NCBI GenBank assembly: GCA_905214105.1
Contig: CAJMKK010000001.1
Coordinates: forward strand, 1 to 64,000
Source: an uncultured bacterium
GTDB lineage: Bacteria; Actinomycetota; Coriobacteriia; Coriobacteriales; Coriobacteriaceae
Reading direction: 5' to 3'
Length of the DNA: 64,000 bases
Numbering within the stretch: the first letter of the stretch is position 1; every line of letters begins with the position of its first letter. The translations under genes were made by a program, and so were the position numbers. Positions 63,335 through 64,000 of this stretch are shown in pieces. The notes below the pieces were generated by a model. The model was not told where the DNA came from and searched no databases. It was given only the letters and a program-made list of their open reading frames with translations.

Positions 63335-64000
63335 ATGAGCAAGAACATGAACAAGGACATGAACGGCAAGGCTTTGGGTAAGGCCAAGGCGGCTGGACGC
63401 GTGGCGACAGTTGCTGCGGCGACGATTGCCATGACGGGCGGCTCGCTGCTGTCGCCCCTGGCCGCGGCGGCGCAGGGTGCGGATGGCATTGGCGCTGCGG
63501 GCGCAACGGCTGCGGTGATGTCGCCGCTGACGAGCGCTGCGGCCGCCGGTGCTGGCGCGGGTGCTGTGTCTGCGGCGCAAAAGGTCGCCGACCTGCAGGC
63601 TGCAGTTGATGCGGCGCGTGCCAAAGCTGCTGCTGCCAAGGCCGATCTGGAAGCGGCTGCTGCTCCCTACGATGCTGCTGCCGCCAACCAGCAGCGGGCG
63701 CAGGGCGTCTATGACGCGGCCCGCGGTGCAAGTGATAGCGCGGTTTCCGCTGCCTCGGCCGGGCTGGAAAAGCAGCTGGGCGCTGCGCAGGACAAGGCCG
63801 ATTTGGATGTCAAGACGCTTGAGGACGCTCAGGCTGCGCTCGATGCCGCCAAGAAGAACCTGACGGACAAGGACGAAGCCCTGGTTGCCGCGCAGAAGGC
63901 GGCCGCCAATGCCCAGTCTGCGCTTGAGACCGCACAGGCTGCTGCATCCGACGCCACGCCCGAGGCCGTAGCCGCCGCTCAGGCGGCCGCAGAGCAGGCT
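63335..64000 (+). CDS. Alanine-rich secreted coiled-coil protein (partial, runs off window)
   Basis: From ATG at 63335, after GGGAAGGAA, the frame stays open for 222 codons to the window end. A basic start and a hydrophobic segment (VATVAAATIAMTGGSLLSPLAAAAQ) form a signal peptide. The rest is mainly Ala, with Lys, Asp, Gln and Glu in a heptad-like pattern (KVADLQAAVDAARAKAAAAKADLEAAAAP), typical of long coiled-coil cell-surface proteins. The C-terminal anchor, if any, lies beyond the window. Role may be adhesion or cell-wall binding; unknown. Confidence 0.75.
   Translation, partial: MSKNMNKDMNGKALGKAKAAGRVATVAAATIAMTGGSLLSPLAAAAQGADGIGAAGATAAVMSPLTSAAAAGAGAGAVSAAQKVADLQAAVDAARAKAAAAKADLEAAAAPYDAAAANQQRAQGVYDAARGASDSAVSAASAGLEKQLGAAQDKADLDVKTLEDAQAALDAAKKNLTDKDEALVAAQKAAANAQSALETAQAAASDATPEAVAAAQAAAEQA

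Overview
The window looks like a chromosomal segment of a high-GC, Gram-positive anaerobe of the Coriobacteriia, most probably a gut Collinsella. That assignment is inference. It rests on the GC-rich coding bias, the actinobacterial order eno, ftsB/divIC-like gene, ppx, a fused hisZ-hisG at the head of the his operon, and a mannose-family PTS operon for Amadori products (glucose-lysine adducts).

Region by region. Bases 1-6130 hold the tail of a PTS EIID gene, an MFS transporter, and an operon encoding a SIS-domain deglycase, PTS EIIA, EIIB, EIIC and EIID, and a FrlC-like epimerase. The PTS would import and phosphorylate fructoselysine or glucoselysine and the deglycase would release lysine and a hexose phosphate. 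Bases 6457-15479 hold the histidine pathway: hisZG (fused), hisD, hisC, hisB, hisH, hisA, hisF, hisI, hisE, and a convergent PHP-type histinol-phosphatase gene that supplies the missing step. Bases 15799-21228 are housekeeping genes: a stand-alone LarC C-terminal domain, a YfcE-type phosphodiesterase, MazG, enolase, an FtsB/DivIC-like protein and Ppx/GppA. Between them lie short palindromic repeats, including one family with three copies of about 69 bp.

Bases 23112-28809 are a compact integrated element of 5.6 kb, bounded by 61-bp perfect direct repeats of the 3' part of tRNA-Leu(TAA). It carries a tyrosine integrase, an excisionase-like gene, a phage-type sigma-like regulator and several unknown genes. 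Near-identical 34-bp motifs at each end are candidate integrase arm sites, and older tRNA remnants sit outside the left end. Bases 28869-33024 return to chromosomal genes: a TPR-like protein, an orphan PTS EIIB with a VOC protein, and a two-component system.

Bases 33241-63248 are accessory and rich in conflict systems. In order: a MITE-like element; an AbiEi/AbiEii toxin-antitoxin pair; a methylase/specificity-like protein lacking a catalytic motif; a soluble VirD4-like ATPase; a ClpP paralogue; an HNH nuclease gene broken by one amber codon; a clear EcoRV-type restriction-modification pair (predicted GATATC); a WYL regulator overlapping a 1540-residue Upf1-like helicase with a C-terminal HEPN-type RxxxxH motif; a second methylase/specificity-like protein; two polytopic membrane proteins and one small membrane protein; a ClpX-like unfoldase that keeps the ClpP-docking GF loop; and a 1310-residue helicase with a possible C-terminal PD-(D/E)XK nuclease that overlaps a 631-residue protein with MID/PIWI-like features. 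The last two may be a variant of the pPIWI-RE helicase/nuclease/PIWI arrangement. This is the most interesting candidate in the window and is a hypothesis. The window ends inside an alanine-rich secreted coiled-coil protein.
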